50,214 nt of DNA. Source: Paenibacillus terrae. GTDB lineage: Bacteria; Bacillota; Bacilli; Paenibacillales; Paenibacillaceae. Each line of letters begins with the position of its first letter. Position 1 is the stretch's first letter. Position numbers and translations under genes: made by a program. The notes under the pieces were generated by a model, which saw only the letters and a program-made list of their open reading frames with translations, did no database searches and was not told where the DNA came from. Location: positions 1-50,214 of the forward strand of contig NZ_JTHP01000051.1 of NCBI RefSeq assembly GCF_000943545.1, read 5' to 3'. Shown in pieces: positions 8,911 to 17,360 of this stretch.

Positions 8911-8990
8911 GATGAGGTACTACGTCCTGAATAACTAAAAAAAATGACGAATTTTGTCGTTCACGCACTAAAATGACTCATTACGTCATT
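8911..8990. promoter_or_regulatory. array of three palindromic operator-like sites upstream of the dpp operon
   Basis: Two 19-bp dyads share the form AATGAC-N7-GTCRTT: 8943-8961 (AATGACGAATTTTGTCGTT) and 8972-8990 (AATGACTCATTACGTCATT). A third, weaker copy at 8911-8929 (GATGAGGTACTACGTCCTG) matches 8 of the 12 fixed positions. Centres are at 8952, 8981 and 8920, so spacings are 29 and 32 bp, near three helical turns. They lie 94-173 bp upstream of the dppB start in a 335-bp region without genes. I do not recognise the cognate regulator. No convincing -35/-10 pair stands out. Confidence 0.55.
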
Positions 8991-9089
8991 TAAATGTTAT
9001 ATATTAATGAAAAAAATTAAAAACATGACAATATTACAGTAAAGCAGTATCGCAGTATAGCGTTGCCATATTGTTGTATATAAAAGCAC

Positions 9090-9123
9090 AAAGGCCCTTC
9101 ATCCAACAGGACAAAGGACCTTT
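9090..9123 (-). terminator. terminator after the 148-residue unknown gene
   Basis: A 10-bp stem with one mismatch (AAAGGCCCTT with AAGGACCTTT) and a 14-base loop is followed on the minus strand by TGTGCTTTTATA. It lies 30 bases past the stop of the gene at 9153-9599 and probably ends the MFS transcript. Confidence 0.6.
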
Positions 9124-9152
9124 ATCAAATGACTTGTTACATCTCTGCGACT

Positions 9153-9599
9153 CTACAAATTCCCGGTTACGACAATCCCCTCTGCTTGTTCCAACTGCAC
9201 TCTGGCCCAAGTTGTAAAAGAATCTATGAATGCACGCAGTTCTAGCTCTTTAGTAGGCCAAGCATCCATTTCTGTTAAGATCTCGCGCCACACCGGCTCC
9301 GAAATCGGATTATCCCAGCAGGGATCAAAGGCCTCATACGTTTCTTCCGTTTCAGAATCGATAAGCGGATATTTGGACTTTAATGCAGACAACAGGATAT
9401 CAAAGTCATCCGCGTAGATAAAGATCATCTCCTCCAGCTTCGGTTCGTCTGTATCCCGAAAGCGCAGCGGTGCAAAAATATATCCTACATTCAATCGTGG
9501 CCCGCTATAGCGGTAGATTAGTGTCTGAATTTCTTTTTTCCTCTTCCTAGTCAATTTTTCCTCAACTTTCCTTCCATCTCTCCGCATCCTTACCGCCAA
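9153..9599 (-). CDS. uncharacterised soluble protein
   Basis: I do not recognise this protein. It has a basic N-terminus followed by a mixed alpha/beta sequence with an acidic middle (RDTDEPKLEEMIFIYADDFD) and Trp-rich segments (FDPCWDNPISEPVWREIL, FTTWARVQLEQ). There is no signal peptide or membrane helix. The frame opens with TTG at 9599; ATG at 9587 and a later TTG that gives MTRKRKKEIQ, with GAGG just before it, are alternatives, so the true protein may be about 16 residues shorter. It starts about 11 bases after the MFS exporter stop and is followed by a terminator, so it is probably co-transcribed with the exporter. Confidence 0.6.
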   Translation of the reverse strand: MAVRMRRDGRKVEEKLTRKRKKEIQTLIYRYSGPRLNVGYIFAPLRFRDTDEPKLEEMIFIYADDFDILLSALKSKYPLIDSETEETYEAFDPCWDNPISEPVWREILTEMDAWPTKELELRAFIDSFTTWARVQLEQAEGIVVTGNL

Positions 9600-9609
9600 T
9601 ATGAACTAT

Positions 9610-10812
9610 TTATTTAACCTTCTGAGCTACAGGCTCTATTTTACCTTTTCCTTTTCTTACCCCCAACAGAATGACGGCCATAACAGCTACCAGAACCGCT
9701 ATAAACGCAAAGGGAATATATTTGTCCACCCGATACAGAGTCGTCGTCAAAATAGGAGCAATGATCGCAGAAATGCCCTGAACAGCAGCCACTAAACCAG
9801 CGGCTCCCCCCTGCTGTTCTTTACTGACAGACAGAGAAGCACCCGCCATAAAGCCGGGCATTAGCAAGCCCGTACCTATACCAAACATAAAGAACGCTGC
9901 ATAGTAAACGATCAAACTGGTTGACACCAGAAATAATCCCATTCCCGTAATCAGGAACAGAGAACCAAGCAAAATCATCGGCTTAGGCTGCCATTTAAGC
10001 CATTTCATCTGAACGATCTGTACAATCAACATGGCTGCCCCGGAAAACATGAGCCCAAAGGAAACGACTCTTGCTGTTTCTTCGGATGAAAGGCCTAATT
10101 GATCTTGAAAATAAAATCCGCCTATAACCTGGATGGTCACAATACTAATCATCGTAACCAAACCTGCAAACAAATACATTCTTAGACCAGACTGAAATGG
10201 GTTAATCCGAGCCGGCTTTTGCTGAATAACGGGTTTAGCAGCCGGAATCGCCAGCAGGGCCACTACAAATGCAACAGCGGCAATCACGATCCCAAAATAT
10301 AAGGGCCACAGCAGCCCTATTAAAGTAAAGGCACCTGCAATAGCGGGCCCAAATACCAGTCCAAGCCCATTGGCCGCGCTAATGATAGCCATCCCAGTAC
10401 CTCGATCTTCTCCCTCCGTTACATCCCCCATATAGGCTTGAGAGGATGACAGCACTGCTGGGATAAACCCGCCTATTAAACCACGTGTAACTATCAGCAG
10501 GACTAACAACAGCCACCCGCTGAGCCATCCATTTAACCCGCCAAAAAGAGTAAGCGTAAACAGCAAGCAACTTACACACATCCCGATGAACCCAATCAGG
10601 ATTACAGGTTTGCGTCCTTTTGCATCACTCAGATTTCCCCATACTGGAGCCATTAAGGCCATGGTAATGGAACCCAGCGATATGATTAACCCGGAATGAC
10701 TTTCTCTTAACCCTAATTCACGAATAAGGGGCGGCATAATTGGAGCAATGAGCATGAGCCCTAGCATAGCCACAAATACACTAAAAAAGATGCTCCCTTT
10801 TATTCTATTCAT
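9610..10812 (-). CDS. MFS family efflux transporter
   Basis: This 400-residue membrane protein has about 12 hydrophobic helices. Its pattern is that of drug:H+ antiporters of the TetA/Bmr/NorA kind. The loop 2-3 motif A is seen as WGNLSDAKGRKPVI, and an antiporter-type motif C region lies in GLGLVFGPAIAGAF. It begins MNRIKGSIFFSVFVAMLGLM. The start at 10812 follows GAGGAGTGTACGAGG. It would export a small toxic compound; the substrate cannot be inferred. A truncated AraC-type regulator lies directly upstream on the same strand, and a small unknown gene follows. Confidence 0.88.
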   Translation of the reverse strand: MNRIKGSIFFSVFVAMLGLMLIAPIMPPLIRELGLRESHSGLIISLGSITMALMAPVWGNLSDAKGRKPVILIGFIGMCVSCLLFTLTLFGGLNGWLSGWLLLVLLIVTRGLIGGFIPAVLSSSQAYMGDVTEGEDRGTGMAIISAANGLGLVFGPAIAGAFTLIGLLWPLYFGIVIAAVAFVVALLAIPAAKPVIQQKPARINPFQSGLRMYLFAGLVTMISIVTIQVIGGFYFQDQLGLSSEETARVVSFGLMFSGAAMLIVQIVQMKWLKWQPKPMILLGSLFLITGMGLFLVSTSLIVYYAAFFMFGIGTGLLMPGFMAGASLSVSKEQQGGAAGLVAAVQGISAIIAPILTTTLYRVDKYIPFAFIAVLVAVMAVILLGVRKGKGKIEPVAQKVK

Positions 10813-10920
10813 CCTCGTACACTCCTCTGTTATAGATTCTCTCTATGCAGAAGTATACGAGTGATAGCAAAACCCTGCTGCCTATATACGGATTATTCTA
10901 CGGTTAAACGGATTTTAATT

Positions 10921-11676
10921 TTAAAATACTTTCTTTATGGATGATGGCTTCACTCCGTATTCGCGGAAAAATTGCTCTGAAAATGCACTCACATTACTGT
11001 ATCCTACAGCCATCGCTGCTTCTGTCACATTGCTTTCTTGACTTCGTAGCAGCTTCATCGCATAGTCCAGACAAATGTGACGCAAATATTCAAATACAGT
11101 AGTTCCAAAACAAGCCTTGAACCCCTTTTTTAATTTAAAATCGTTTAGGCCAACTTTCTTGGATAATGTGATCAGTGAGGGAGGATCAATCATGCTGGAT
11201 TCAAGGATTTGCCGGGCCATATGCAGCTTTCTGACATCTTCTTTAGACAAACCTTCGGGCATGGGTGTTAAATCGAATAATTGAATCATAAACCTGTTTA
11301 AAATCTCTAATGCCGCTGCTTCCATTAATAAAGATGATCTATGCACACTTTTCAAGTCTTTTATCAAATGCTCTATCATCACTATACTTCTGTGATCCAG
11401 TTCAAAACTAAAATGATGGAATGCAGCTCCCTTAAGAATTTGATTAAATTCAATGGCTACCTGCTGACGAGCTACCAACTGTGAGGTCGCATAGTTAAAC
11501 AACGAGACAGGGATGCCAAGTGCAAATGATGTATATTGCTCATGAACCGGAGGATAAAAATGCGCTTTAAAATCCTGTAAAAAGATAAGTGCCCCTCGCC
11601 CTATCGGGAGTGTACAATCCAGACCGTCCACATGGACATGGCGTTGACCGGAAAGCGCAAATTGTAGTTCAATCAT
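10921..11676 (-). CDS. AraC family transcriptional regulator, apparently truncated at its N-terminus
   Basis: This 251-residue protein ends with a clear AraC/XylS double helix-turn-helix: LITLSKKVGLNDFKLKKGFK, then LLRSQESNVTEAAMAVGYSNVSAFSEQFFREYGVKPSSI. The N-terminal part (MIELQFALSGQRHVHVDG) looks like the middle of the sensor domain of PchR-type regulators, which normally have more residues before it. An in-frame stop lies 21 bases upstream of the ATG at 11676, and no clear ribosome binding site precedes it. The 5' end abuts the decapitated SDR fragment on the other strand, so both genes probably lost their starts in one deletion. It may be non-functional. It could once have controlled the adjacent MFS gene or the SDR gene. 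Confidence 0.75.
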   Translation of the reverse strand: MIELQFALSGQRHVHVDGLDCTLPIGRGALIFLQDFKAHFYPPVHEQYTSFALGIPVSLFNYATSQLVARQQVAIEFNQILKGAAFHHFSFELDHRSIVMIEHLIKDLKSVHRSSLLMEAAALEILNRFMIQLFDLTPMPEGLSKEDVRKLHMARQILESSMIDPPSLITLSKKVGLNDFKLKKGFKACFGTTVFEYLRHICLDYAMKLLRSQESNVTEAAMAVGYSNVSAFSEQFFREYGVKPSSIKKVF

Positions 11677-11698
11677 TTGTCCACTGGAAGAAAACTAG

Positions 11699-11962
11699 GT
11701 TGGATATGGCTCAAAAGAAGCACTCGTGGCCTGGGTGAAATATGTGGCAATGGCTTATTCAGAGCAGCATATTAGAATAAATACAATATCTCCAGGTGCA
11801 ACGAACACAGCCATGACTGAAGATTTTAATATCATATTTAAAAAAGTGATATCTGAAGATTTTACCTCCGTTGCAGGAATTGCTACTCCCGAGGATCAAG
11901 CAAATGCGTTATTATTAATAAATAGTAGCTTATCCAGCTATATTAGCGGGCAAGATATATAA
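11699..11962 (+). pseudogene. short-chain dehydrogenase/reductase, C-terminal fragment
   Basis: The frame reads GYGSKEALVAWVKYVAMAYSE, then HIRINTISPGATNTAMTEDF and ATPEDQANALLLINSSLSSY, then ISGQDIYVDFAGA. This is the classic C-terminal half of an SDR enzyme, starting around the catalytic Tyr-Lys region and including the NxISPG motif and the final SGQ segment. The Rossmann NAD-binding half (TGxxxGxG) is missing, and an in-frame TAG lies just upstream at 11696. The Tyr-to-Lys spacing also looks one residue short. The fragment is 52 bases upstream of the SnoaL-like gene, a common pairing with SDRs. Its lost 5' end faces the truncated AraC gene. Confidence 0.8.
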
Positions 11963-12014
11963 GTAGATTTTGCTGGAGCCACTCAATATCTTTTTCATAA
12001 AGGAGAATGACAAC

Positions 12015-12509
12015 ATGAATCCAAAAAAAATTAAAAATGTAACTATTAATGCTTCATTCAGCAGCGAAAATGAAGTTGCTAAAAAGAATATGGATGTCAT
12101 TATAGACTTTTTTTCTTTATACCTAGGGGACACGGACAAATTTTATTCTCTGTGGGTTGAAGATAATCCGGTTGTCATTACTCCATTTACGACTGATGAT
12201 GTGGCGGTTTTGCACGATTCTGTTCAAGAAGGCTGGGATGCCGTAAAAGGTTTCTTTAATCCCATTTTTAATGATATGAAAGGGACGTTCGAATGGACCA
12301 TTGATGAGTTTATGGTCGGAGAAAATCCTAACACGATTGTGACAAAAACACGCAGCCATATTGATATCACAGCGAATGGAGCATGGGGAGAAGACAAAAA
12401 AATAAAATACAACGGGATCTATGTACAGATCTTTAAATTTGAAAACAATAAAATTAAATCTTTTGAAGAGTATTATGATACTGCACTGTTAAACAAACAA
12501 TACTCATAA
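12015..12509 (+). CDS. SnoaL/NTF2-like fold protein
   Basis: This 164-residue cytoplasmic protein resembles the NTF2-like/SnoaL superfamily of small cone-shaped proteins, which includes cyclases, isomerases and orphan ligand binders. Visible family features are DVIIDFFSLYLGDTDKFYSLW near the start, the middle GWDAVKGFFNPIFNDM and the ending KYNGIYVQIFKFENNKIKSFEEYYD. The ATG at 12015 follows AAGGAG by 9 bases, so translation signals look intact. It stands behind the broken SDR gene and probably belonged to the same operon; whether it still has a promoter is unclear. No specific reaction can be assigned. Confidence 0.72.
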   Translation: MNPKKIKNVTINASFSSENEVAKKNMDVIIDFFSLYLGDTDKFYSLWVEDNPVVITPFTTDDVAVLHDSVQEGWDAVKGFFNPIFNDMKGTFEWTIDEFMVGENPNTIVTKTRSHIDITANGAWGEDKKIKYNGIYVQIFKFENNKIKSFEEYYDTALLNKQYS

Positions 12510-12523
12510 TGACTGACTAGTAG

Positions 12524-12591
12524 AAAAAAGTCTCGGCCTATGATCTACATTTCCATTACGGAATGCACATTTCAGAGACCGAGACTTTTTT
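12524..12591. terminator. bidirectional terminator between convergent genes
   Basis: A perfect 13-bp stem, AAAAAAGTCTCGG with CCGAGACTTTTTT, has a long 42-base loop. It lies between the stop of the SnoaL-like gene and the stop of the chemoreceptor gene on the other strand. U-rich ends form in both directions, so it can serve both transcripts. Confidence 0.8.
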
Positions 12592-12597
12592 CGTTCT

Positions 12598-13434
12598 TTA
12601 TTCTGCGTCAACATCACCCGTTATTTTTTCTACTAACCCTCTCAAGCCGTGGTTGGTTACATTTAATTGATCAATAACATTCATAAATTCCGTTACAAGC
12701 TTGGCTTGCTCTTGGGAGGAAACCGCAATCTGCGTGATCTCCTGTTCCATGTTATAAACCGATTGTCTGACAGCTTGCAAGGACTGTTCAATCCGTCCGG
12801 TAGCTTCCTTTGTGCCCGTAGACATCTTGCGGATTTCTGTAGCGACAACGCCAAAACCCGCTCCTGCCTCACCCACCCGGGCTGCTTCAATTGCTGCATT
12901 TAACCCAAGCAAGTTTGTCTGCTCTGAAATTTCCTTAATGTAGCCAGCCACTTCAGTCACGTTACCGGAATCTTCAACCGCCTGTTTCGTATTGCTCAAG
13001 ATTTCTTCGGCTGTCGCACTAAGCTCCTCCGAATGGGCCGCCACATGCTGAATCCCTTCAACTAGCTTGCTGGTAACCTCCTCAGCTTGAGTCATCAACT
13101 TCCTCAATTGATCTTGATTATCCATACTATAGGTAATACACATTACAGCCGCAATTTCATTCTGTTCATTCTTAATCGGATGAAAATATGAATCAGCAGC
13201 GATTCCAAAAACTTCAGCAGCATAACGCTCTCTGGTCTTTTCACCACCCACTAACATTTTGAAGTTTCTGTGGACGTCAGGAAGAGGATCGCCTGCTTTG
13301 AAGTCATACACTAAACTTTTACCTGATTGAAAGAACAGAAACTTTTCTCTATCCATTACAGAAATTGAAACATCTTGTCGTGCAGCTTCTTTGATAAACG
13401 GCATAGCGGCCAAAACAGCTTCTACTTGATTCAT
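12598..13434 (-). CDS. soluble methyl-accepting chemotaxis protein, YfmS-like
   Basis: This 278-residue protein is a cytoplasmic chemoreceptor with no membrane helix. Residues 1-110 form a small sensing domain that contains ISVMDREKFLFFQSG and YFHPIKNEQNEIAAVMCITYS. The remainder is the coiled-coil signalling domain with the highly conserved hairpin tip ISEQTNLLGLNAAIEAARVGEAGAGF and VVATEIRKMS. It would feed CheA/CheW in response to an internal signal. The size and layout resemble B. subtilis YfmS, and the signal is unknown. The gene stands alone, with a terminator behind it and a 320-bp gap before it. Confidence 0.88.
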   Translation of the reverse strand: MNQVEAVLAAMPFIKEAARQDVSISVMDREKFLFFQSGKSLVYDFKAGDPLPDVHRNFKMLVGGEKTRERYAAEVFGIAADSYFHPIKNEQNEIAAVMCITYSMDNQDQLRKLMTQAEEVTSKLVEGIQHVAAHSEELSATAEEILSNTKQAVEDSGNVTEVAGYIKEISEQTNLLGLNAAIEAARVGEAGAGFGVVATEIRKMSTGTKEATGRIEQSLQAVRQSVYNMEQEITQIAVSSQEQAKLVTEFMNVIDQLNVTNHGLRGLVEKITGDVDAE

Positions 13435-13757
13435 AATATGTATCCACTTCCTTATATTTTGATATATGCCCTATCCTTTATTTCGACATTTTCATCCAAA
13501 TATTTTAGTCAATTTAAAAATACAATTCATTTCCTTTCATATGTATACCATGTTCATTTTCTTTTAGGTAGTTTCATGTAAGTTATCACTGTCGAGAATT
13601 TCCGCACTCTTTCTGTTATTATCGAAAAAAGATTGTTTTCATTTCATAATAAATTCAAACAGCGCGTACCAATGGAGCATCGGCACGCGCTGGCTGTATA
13701 TATATTTTTTAAGACCCGTTTTTGGGTTCTCTCCACTCGCAAATCAGACATTAGGAT
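13435..13757. other. intergenic region with a weak hairpin
   Basis: This AT-rich gap lies between the chemoreceptor start and the bglA stop. The only structure I see is a hairpin at 13660-13692 (CAGCGCGT with ACGCGCTG, plus two more inner pairs). On the minus strand it is followed by TTTGAATTTATTATG, so it may end the bgl transcript, though the T-run is poor. No further gene is supported. Confidence 0.4.
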
Positions 13758-15212
13758 TTAATCCAACTGCTCTCCATTCGTTTCTATCACGTTCTTGTAC
13801 CAATAGAAACTCTTCTTTCTGGATCTGGCAAGTGTACCGTTGCCTTCATTATCCTTATCAACGTAAATGAAGCCATAACGCTTTTTCATTTCACCGGTTC
13901 CTGCACTTACCAGATCAATACATCCCCACGGAGTATAGCCTATCAAGTCTACCCCATCAGCAATCGCTTCTTTCATTTGCTCAATGTGTTGTTTCAGATA
14001 GTCAATTCGATAATCATCGTTAATTGAACCGTCTTCTTCCACTGTATCTACGGCACCGAGACCATTTTCAACAACCATTAATGGGATTTCATATCGGTTA
14101 TAAATGTTATTGAGGGACCATCTTAATCCCTGTGGATCGATCTGCCAGTCCCAAGCACTTGCTTTCAAATGAGGATTCTTTAATCCCATGGATAAATTCC
14201 CTCCCACCTTCTCCTGGTTGGGATCGGCACTGACACAAGTAGATGAATAATAACTGAAGGTATAGAAATCCACACAGCCTTCTTTAAGGATATTCTCATC
14301 ATTTTCTTGCATGGCGATATCAATATTATTTTCTTTAAAATATCGCTTGGCAAATCCGGGATAGGCTCCTCTTACTTGAACATCTGAACACAGGAAGTTG
14401 CTCAAGTTATCCTTTTGTTGGGCCAGCAGTAAATCATCAGGATGACATGTAAGTGGATACGAACACATATAAGCAATCATACAGCCGATTTTAAAGTCCT
14501 TGTTGATTTCATGCCCCAGCTTTACTGCCTTTGCGCTGGCAATAAATTGATGGTGCAACGCTTGATACAGAACCTGCTCATCCTTCACTGTAGCATGGGC
14601 AAGCTCTCCATTCCCCTCCGGCATCATAGCCCCAGCCATGAACGCGCCAAAAGACAAGGTTAAGATATTGATTTCATTAAAGGTTAACCAGTATTTCACG
14701 ACATCTTTGTATCTGTTAAAAAGCACTTCACAATATCTCACATAAAAATCGACAACTCTGCGATCTGACCAGCCATTATATTTTTGGGTTAAATGAAACG
14801 GTGCTTCATAATGTGAGATCGTAACCAAAGGCTCAATATTGTACTTTTTCAATTCTGCGAATACACGATCATAGAACTGTAAGCCTTGCTCATTCGGCTC
14901 TGTATCATCCCCGTTAGGAAATATTCTTGACCACGCAATGGACATTCTAAAGACCTTGAATCCCATTTCCGCAAATAAGCGGATATCCTCTTGATAGCGG
15001 TGGAAAAAATCAATAGCCTCGTGACTTGGATAGTTCACTCCTTCCTCCAGTACAGGCGTAATTCTTCGTGAAGTCGTATGCGTTCCGGCTGTAATCACAT
15101 CAGCGGTGCTTAGTCCCTTGCCATCTACATTATATCCACCTTCAAATTGGTTGGCAGCCGTAGCCCCTCCCCATAAAAATCCTTGTGGAAATTCCTTAGT
15201 TATATTTTTCAT
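13758..15212 (-). CDS. bglA: 6-phospho-beta-glucosidase, GH1
   Basis: This 484-residue cytoplasmic enzyme hydrolyses phosphorylated beta-glucosides such as cellobiose-6P, salicin-6P or arbutin-6P delivered by the adjacent PTS. GH1 hallmarks are FPQGFLWGGATAANQFEG at the start, the acid/base Glu in WLTFNEIN and the nucleophile Glu in PLMVVENGLG. The C-terminal segment MKKRYGFIYVDKDNEGNGT matches the phosphate-binding loop of 6-phospho enzymes. It follows the PTS gene by 31 bases in the licT-bglP-bglA operon. Expression is therefore probably controlled by LicT antitermination and CcpA. The exact aglycone range is unknown. Confidence 0.92.
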   Translation of the reverse strand: MKNITKEFPQGFLWGGATAANQFEGGYNVDGKGLSTADVITAGTHTTSRRITPVLEEGVNYPSHEAIDFFHRYQEDIRLFAEMGFKVFRMSIAWSRIFPNGDDTEPNEQGLQFYDRVFAELKKYNIEPLVTISHYEAPFHLTQKYNGWSDRRVVDFYVRYCEVLFNRYKDVVKYWLTFNEINILTLSFGAFMAGAMMPEGNGELAHATVKDEQVLYQALHHQFIASAKAVKLGHEINKDFKIGCMIAYMCSYPLTCHPDDLLLAQQKDNLSNFLCSDVQVRGAYPGFAKRYFKENNIDIAMQENDENILKEGCVDFYTFSYYSSTCVSADPNQEKVGGNLSMGLKNPHLKASAWDWQIDPQGLRWSLNNIYNRYEIPLMVVENGLGAVDTVEEDGSINDDYRIDYLKQHIEQMKEAIADGVDLIGYTPWGCIDLVSAGTGEMKKRYGFIYVDKDNEGNGTLARSRKKSFYWYKNVIETNGEQLD

Positions 15213-15243
15213 TGTTCAGTTCCTCCTCAACATTTAATTAGGA

Positions 15244-17157
15244 TTAGACTACAACCGTCAATAAATCCTCTTGAAAATCAATCGACTTCTTCTCTGTTTC
15301 AATAACATCCAGGTAATTGGCAGTATTGGCAACGATAACAGGTGTGGTCAGAACAAAACCTGCCTCTTTGATAGCTTCCATATCAAACTCCATGAGCAGC
15401 TGACCTTTTTTAACAGCATCCCCCTGTTTTACTTTAGGATAAAAATGTTTGCCTTTTAATTTGACTGTATCCTTGCCTACATGGATGAGGACTTCAACAC
15501 CGTGATCACTTGTAATTCCGATCGCATGACCTGACGAAAATAATGATGTTAATACGCCGTCTACAGGTGAAACGACCTTGCCTTCGGAAGGCTCAATGGC
15601 AATCCCTTTACCCAGAGCACCTGTCGAAAAGGCTTCGTCTGTTACTTCAGATAAAGGCTTCACTTCGCCTTTTAATGGACTCATCACAGTCTCTTGTTTG
15701 ACTAAAATTTCTCCTTTAGCTCCTCCTGTTGTGCTGTCTTCCTTATTCGCTTCTTTCACTTCATCATCTTTAAATCCGCTAAAGAACATAAGCAAGAATC
15801 CTAATACAAAGCTTACCAAGATTCCAATAATAGCTCCATAAAATCCGCTGTCTATTCCTGCCGGGCTGATATAGCTCGGAATGGCGAAAACACCCAATCC
15901 ACCGAGGATATACCCTTTCGTTCCCATCATTCCTATAATGCCGCCGCCTACTGCAGCCGCTATACAGCTTAAAATAAATGGTTTCTTGCGTGGTAATGTA
16001 ATCCCGTAAATCGCTGGTTCTGTAACACCAAAAATCCCCGAGATGACAGCTGGAATGGAAAGTGATCTCAGCTTTGCATTTTTGGTTTTAAACAAAATTG
16101 CCAGCACGACACCCGTCTGAGCAAAGGAAGCTCCAAGCGTCGCAGCAAGGATCGGGTCGAATTTGAGCACTGCCAAATTGTTAAGTGCGATCGGAACAAG
16201 TCCCCAATGTAATCCAAAGATAACAAACACTTGCCAGAAAGCACCCATGAGTATACCTTCAATAATTGGACTTAAGTTATACACAAAGAGAGTGCCTGCG
16301 CCAAGCAGCTGACCAGCCCAAGTTGAGAGAGGTCCAATTGCGATCAGTGCTAACGGAACAATAACTAACAAGGTGAAAAACGGAACCAAAAATGTTCTCA
16401 CTACGCTAGGGATGACCTTTTTAAAGAAGTTTTCTATTTTTGAGCCTACATAGGTGGATATGATAATCGGAAGAACGGTTGACGCATAGCTCATCAGAAT
16501 GACCGGAATACCCAAAAATGTTATATACACAGGCGATTCAAATATGGTTCCGCTAAATAAAGTGTACAGCGGTTTGCCCGAGGCTGTTATCGTGCTAAAT
16601 GTCGGATAAACAAGCGATGCCCCTATGGCCATACCTATAAAAATGTTGGCATTGAACTTTTTGGCCGACGTATACCCCAGGAAAATAGGAAAGAAGTAGA
16701 ACAAACAATCACCTAAAGCATTGAGAATTTGATAGGTACCTGATGTTGTGGTAAGCAAGCCCAAAGCTACAAATAAGGCAGTGAAGCCCTTAATCATACC
16801 CGTGGCACTCAGGACACCAAGCGTTGGTGTAAATACACCTGAAATCGTATCAATGAATCTATTGAACAAACTCACTTTTTCATCTGATACCTCTTCTGAA
16901 GACGCTTCCTGGAAACCGCCTAAAGCAATAACTTCAGCGTAAACCTCCGGTACATGATTACCTATAACAACCTGATATTGTCCGCCACTTTTTACTACTG
17001 TAACAACACCATCCATGTTTTTCAAAACCTCTGTATTAGCCTTGCTTTCATCTTTTAGTTTGAAACGCAAACGTGTTACACAATGAGTTAGACTATTCAC
17101 ATTTTCTTTGCCGCCGACATTTTTGATAATGTCTTTTGCTAATGTCTCATACTTCAT
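15244..17157 (-). CDS. bglP: beta-glucoside PTS transporter, EIIBCA
   Basis: This 637-residue membrane protein imports and phosphorylates beta-glucosides. The domain order is EIIB (residues 1-85, active Cys26 in SLTHCVTRLRFKL), EIIC with about ten membrane helices (residues 105-470), a linker, and EIIA at the C-terminus with the active His in VEVLIHVGKDTV. The ATG at 17157 is chosen because it follows AAGGGGAAG and gives the family N-terminus MKYETLAKDI; a longer reading to 17217 has no such support. A LicT-dependent RAT/terminator lies upstream at 17283-17351. The EIIBCA order matches BglP/BglF. Confidence 0.94.
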   Translation of the reverse strand: MKYETLAKDIIKNVGGKENVNSLTHCVTRLRFKLKDESKANTEVLKNMDGVVTVVKSGGQYQVVIGNHVPEVYAEVIALGGFQEASSEEVSDEKVSLFNRFIDTISGVFTPTLGVLSATGMIKGFTALFVALGLLTTTSGTYQILNALGDCLFYFFPIFLGYTSAKKFNANIFIGMAIGASLVYPTFSTITASGKPLYTLFSGTIFESPVYITFLGIPVILMSYASTVLPIIISTYVGSKIENFFKKVIPSVVRTFLVPFFTLLVIVPLALIAIGPLSTWAGQLLGAGTLFVYNLSPIIEGILMGAFWQVFVIFGLHWGLVPIALNNLAVLKFDPILAATLGASFAQTGVVLAILFKTKNAKLRSLSIPAVISGIFGVTEPAIYGITLPRKKPFILSCIAAAVGGGIIGMMGTKGYILGGLGVFAIPSYISPAGIDSGFYGAIIGILVSFVLGFLLMFFSGFKDDEVKEANKEDSTTGGAKGEILVKQETVMSPLKGEVKPLSEVTDEAFSTGALGKGIAIEPSEGKVVSPVDGVLTSLFSSGHAIGITSDHGVEVLIHVGKDTVKLKGKHFYPKVKQGDAVKKGQLLMEFDMEAIKEAGFVLTTPVIVANTANYLDVIETEKKSIDFQEDLLTVVV

Positions 17158-17282
17158 CGTAACTTCCCCTTTATTTGTATTTGGCATTCTGCATCCATCT
17201 CGAGAGCGTTTCAGCAATATTATAGACTGCCTATATATTGTGCCTTCGAGGGAATTGAACTATTCAAAATAATGGTATTTAT

Positions 17283-17331
17283 AAAAAAGGCGAAACCAAA
17301 TAGATCAAATTCGATCTAGGTTGGTTTCGCC
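17283..17331 (-). terminator. leader terminator in front of bglP, controlled by LicT
   Basis: On the minus strand an 11-bp stem (TTGGTTTCGCC with GGCGAAACCAA) plus an inner GATCTA/TAGATC stem is followed by TTTTTTAT. It lies between licT and bglP. Its 5' arm overlaps the RAT by nine bases, so RAT folding and terminator folding are mutually exclusive. This is the standard BglG/LicT switch. Confidence 0.9.
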
Positions 17332-17351
17332 TGCTTTACCAGTAACAATCC
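17323..17351 (-). promoter_or_regulatory. ribonucleic antiterminator (RAT) in front of bglP
   Basis: The minus strand reads GGATTGTTACTGG, then TAAAGCAGGCGAAACC. This is the conserved 29-base LicT/BglG target, with the core GGATTGTTACTG and the closing GGC-AAACC arm. Binding of active LicT would stabilise it and prevent the overlapping terminator, letting transcription enter bglP-bglA when substrate is present. Confidence 0.92.
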
Positions 17352-17360
17352 AAGAATTAT

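Noticed and set aside
17190..17215. cre-like sequence before bglP
   Set aside because: Spacing between TG and CG is one base short of the consensus; better cre sites exist upstream of licT.
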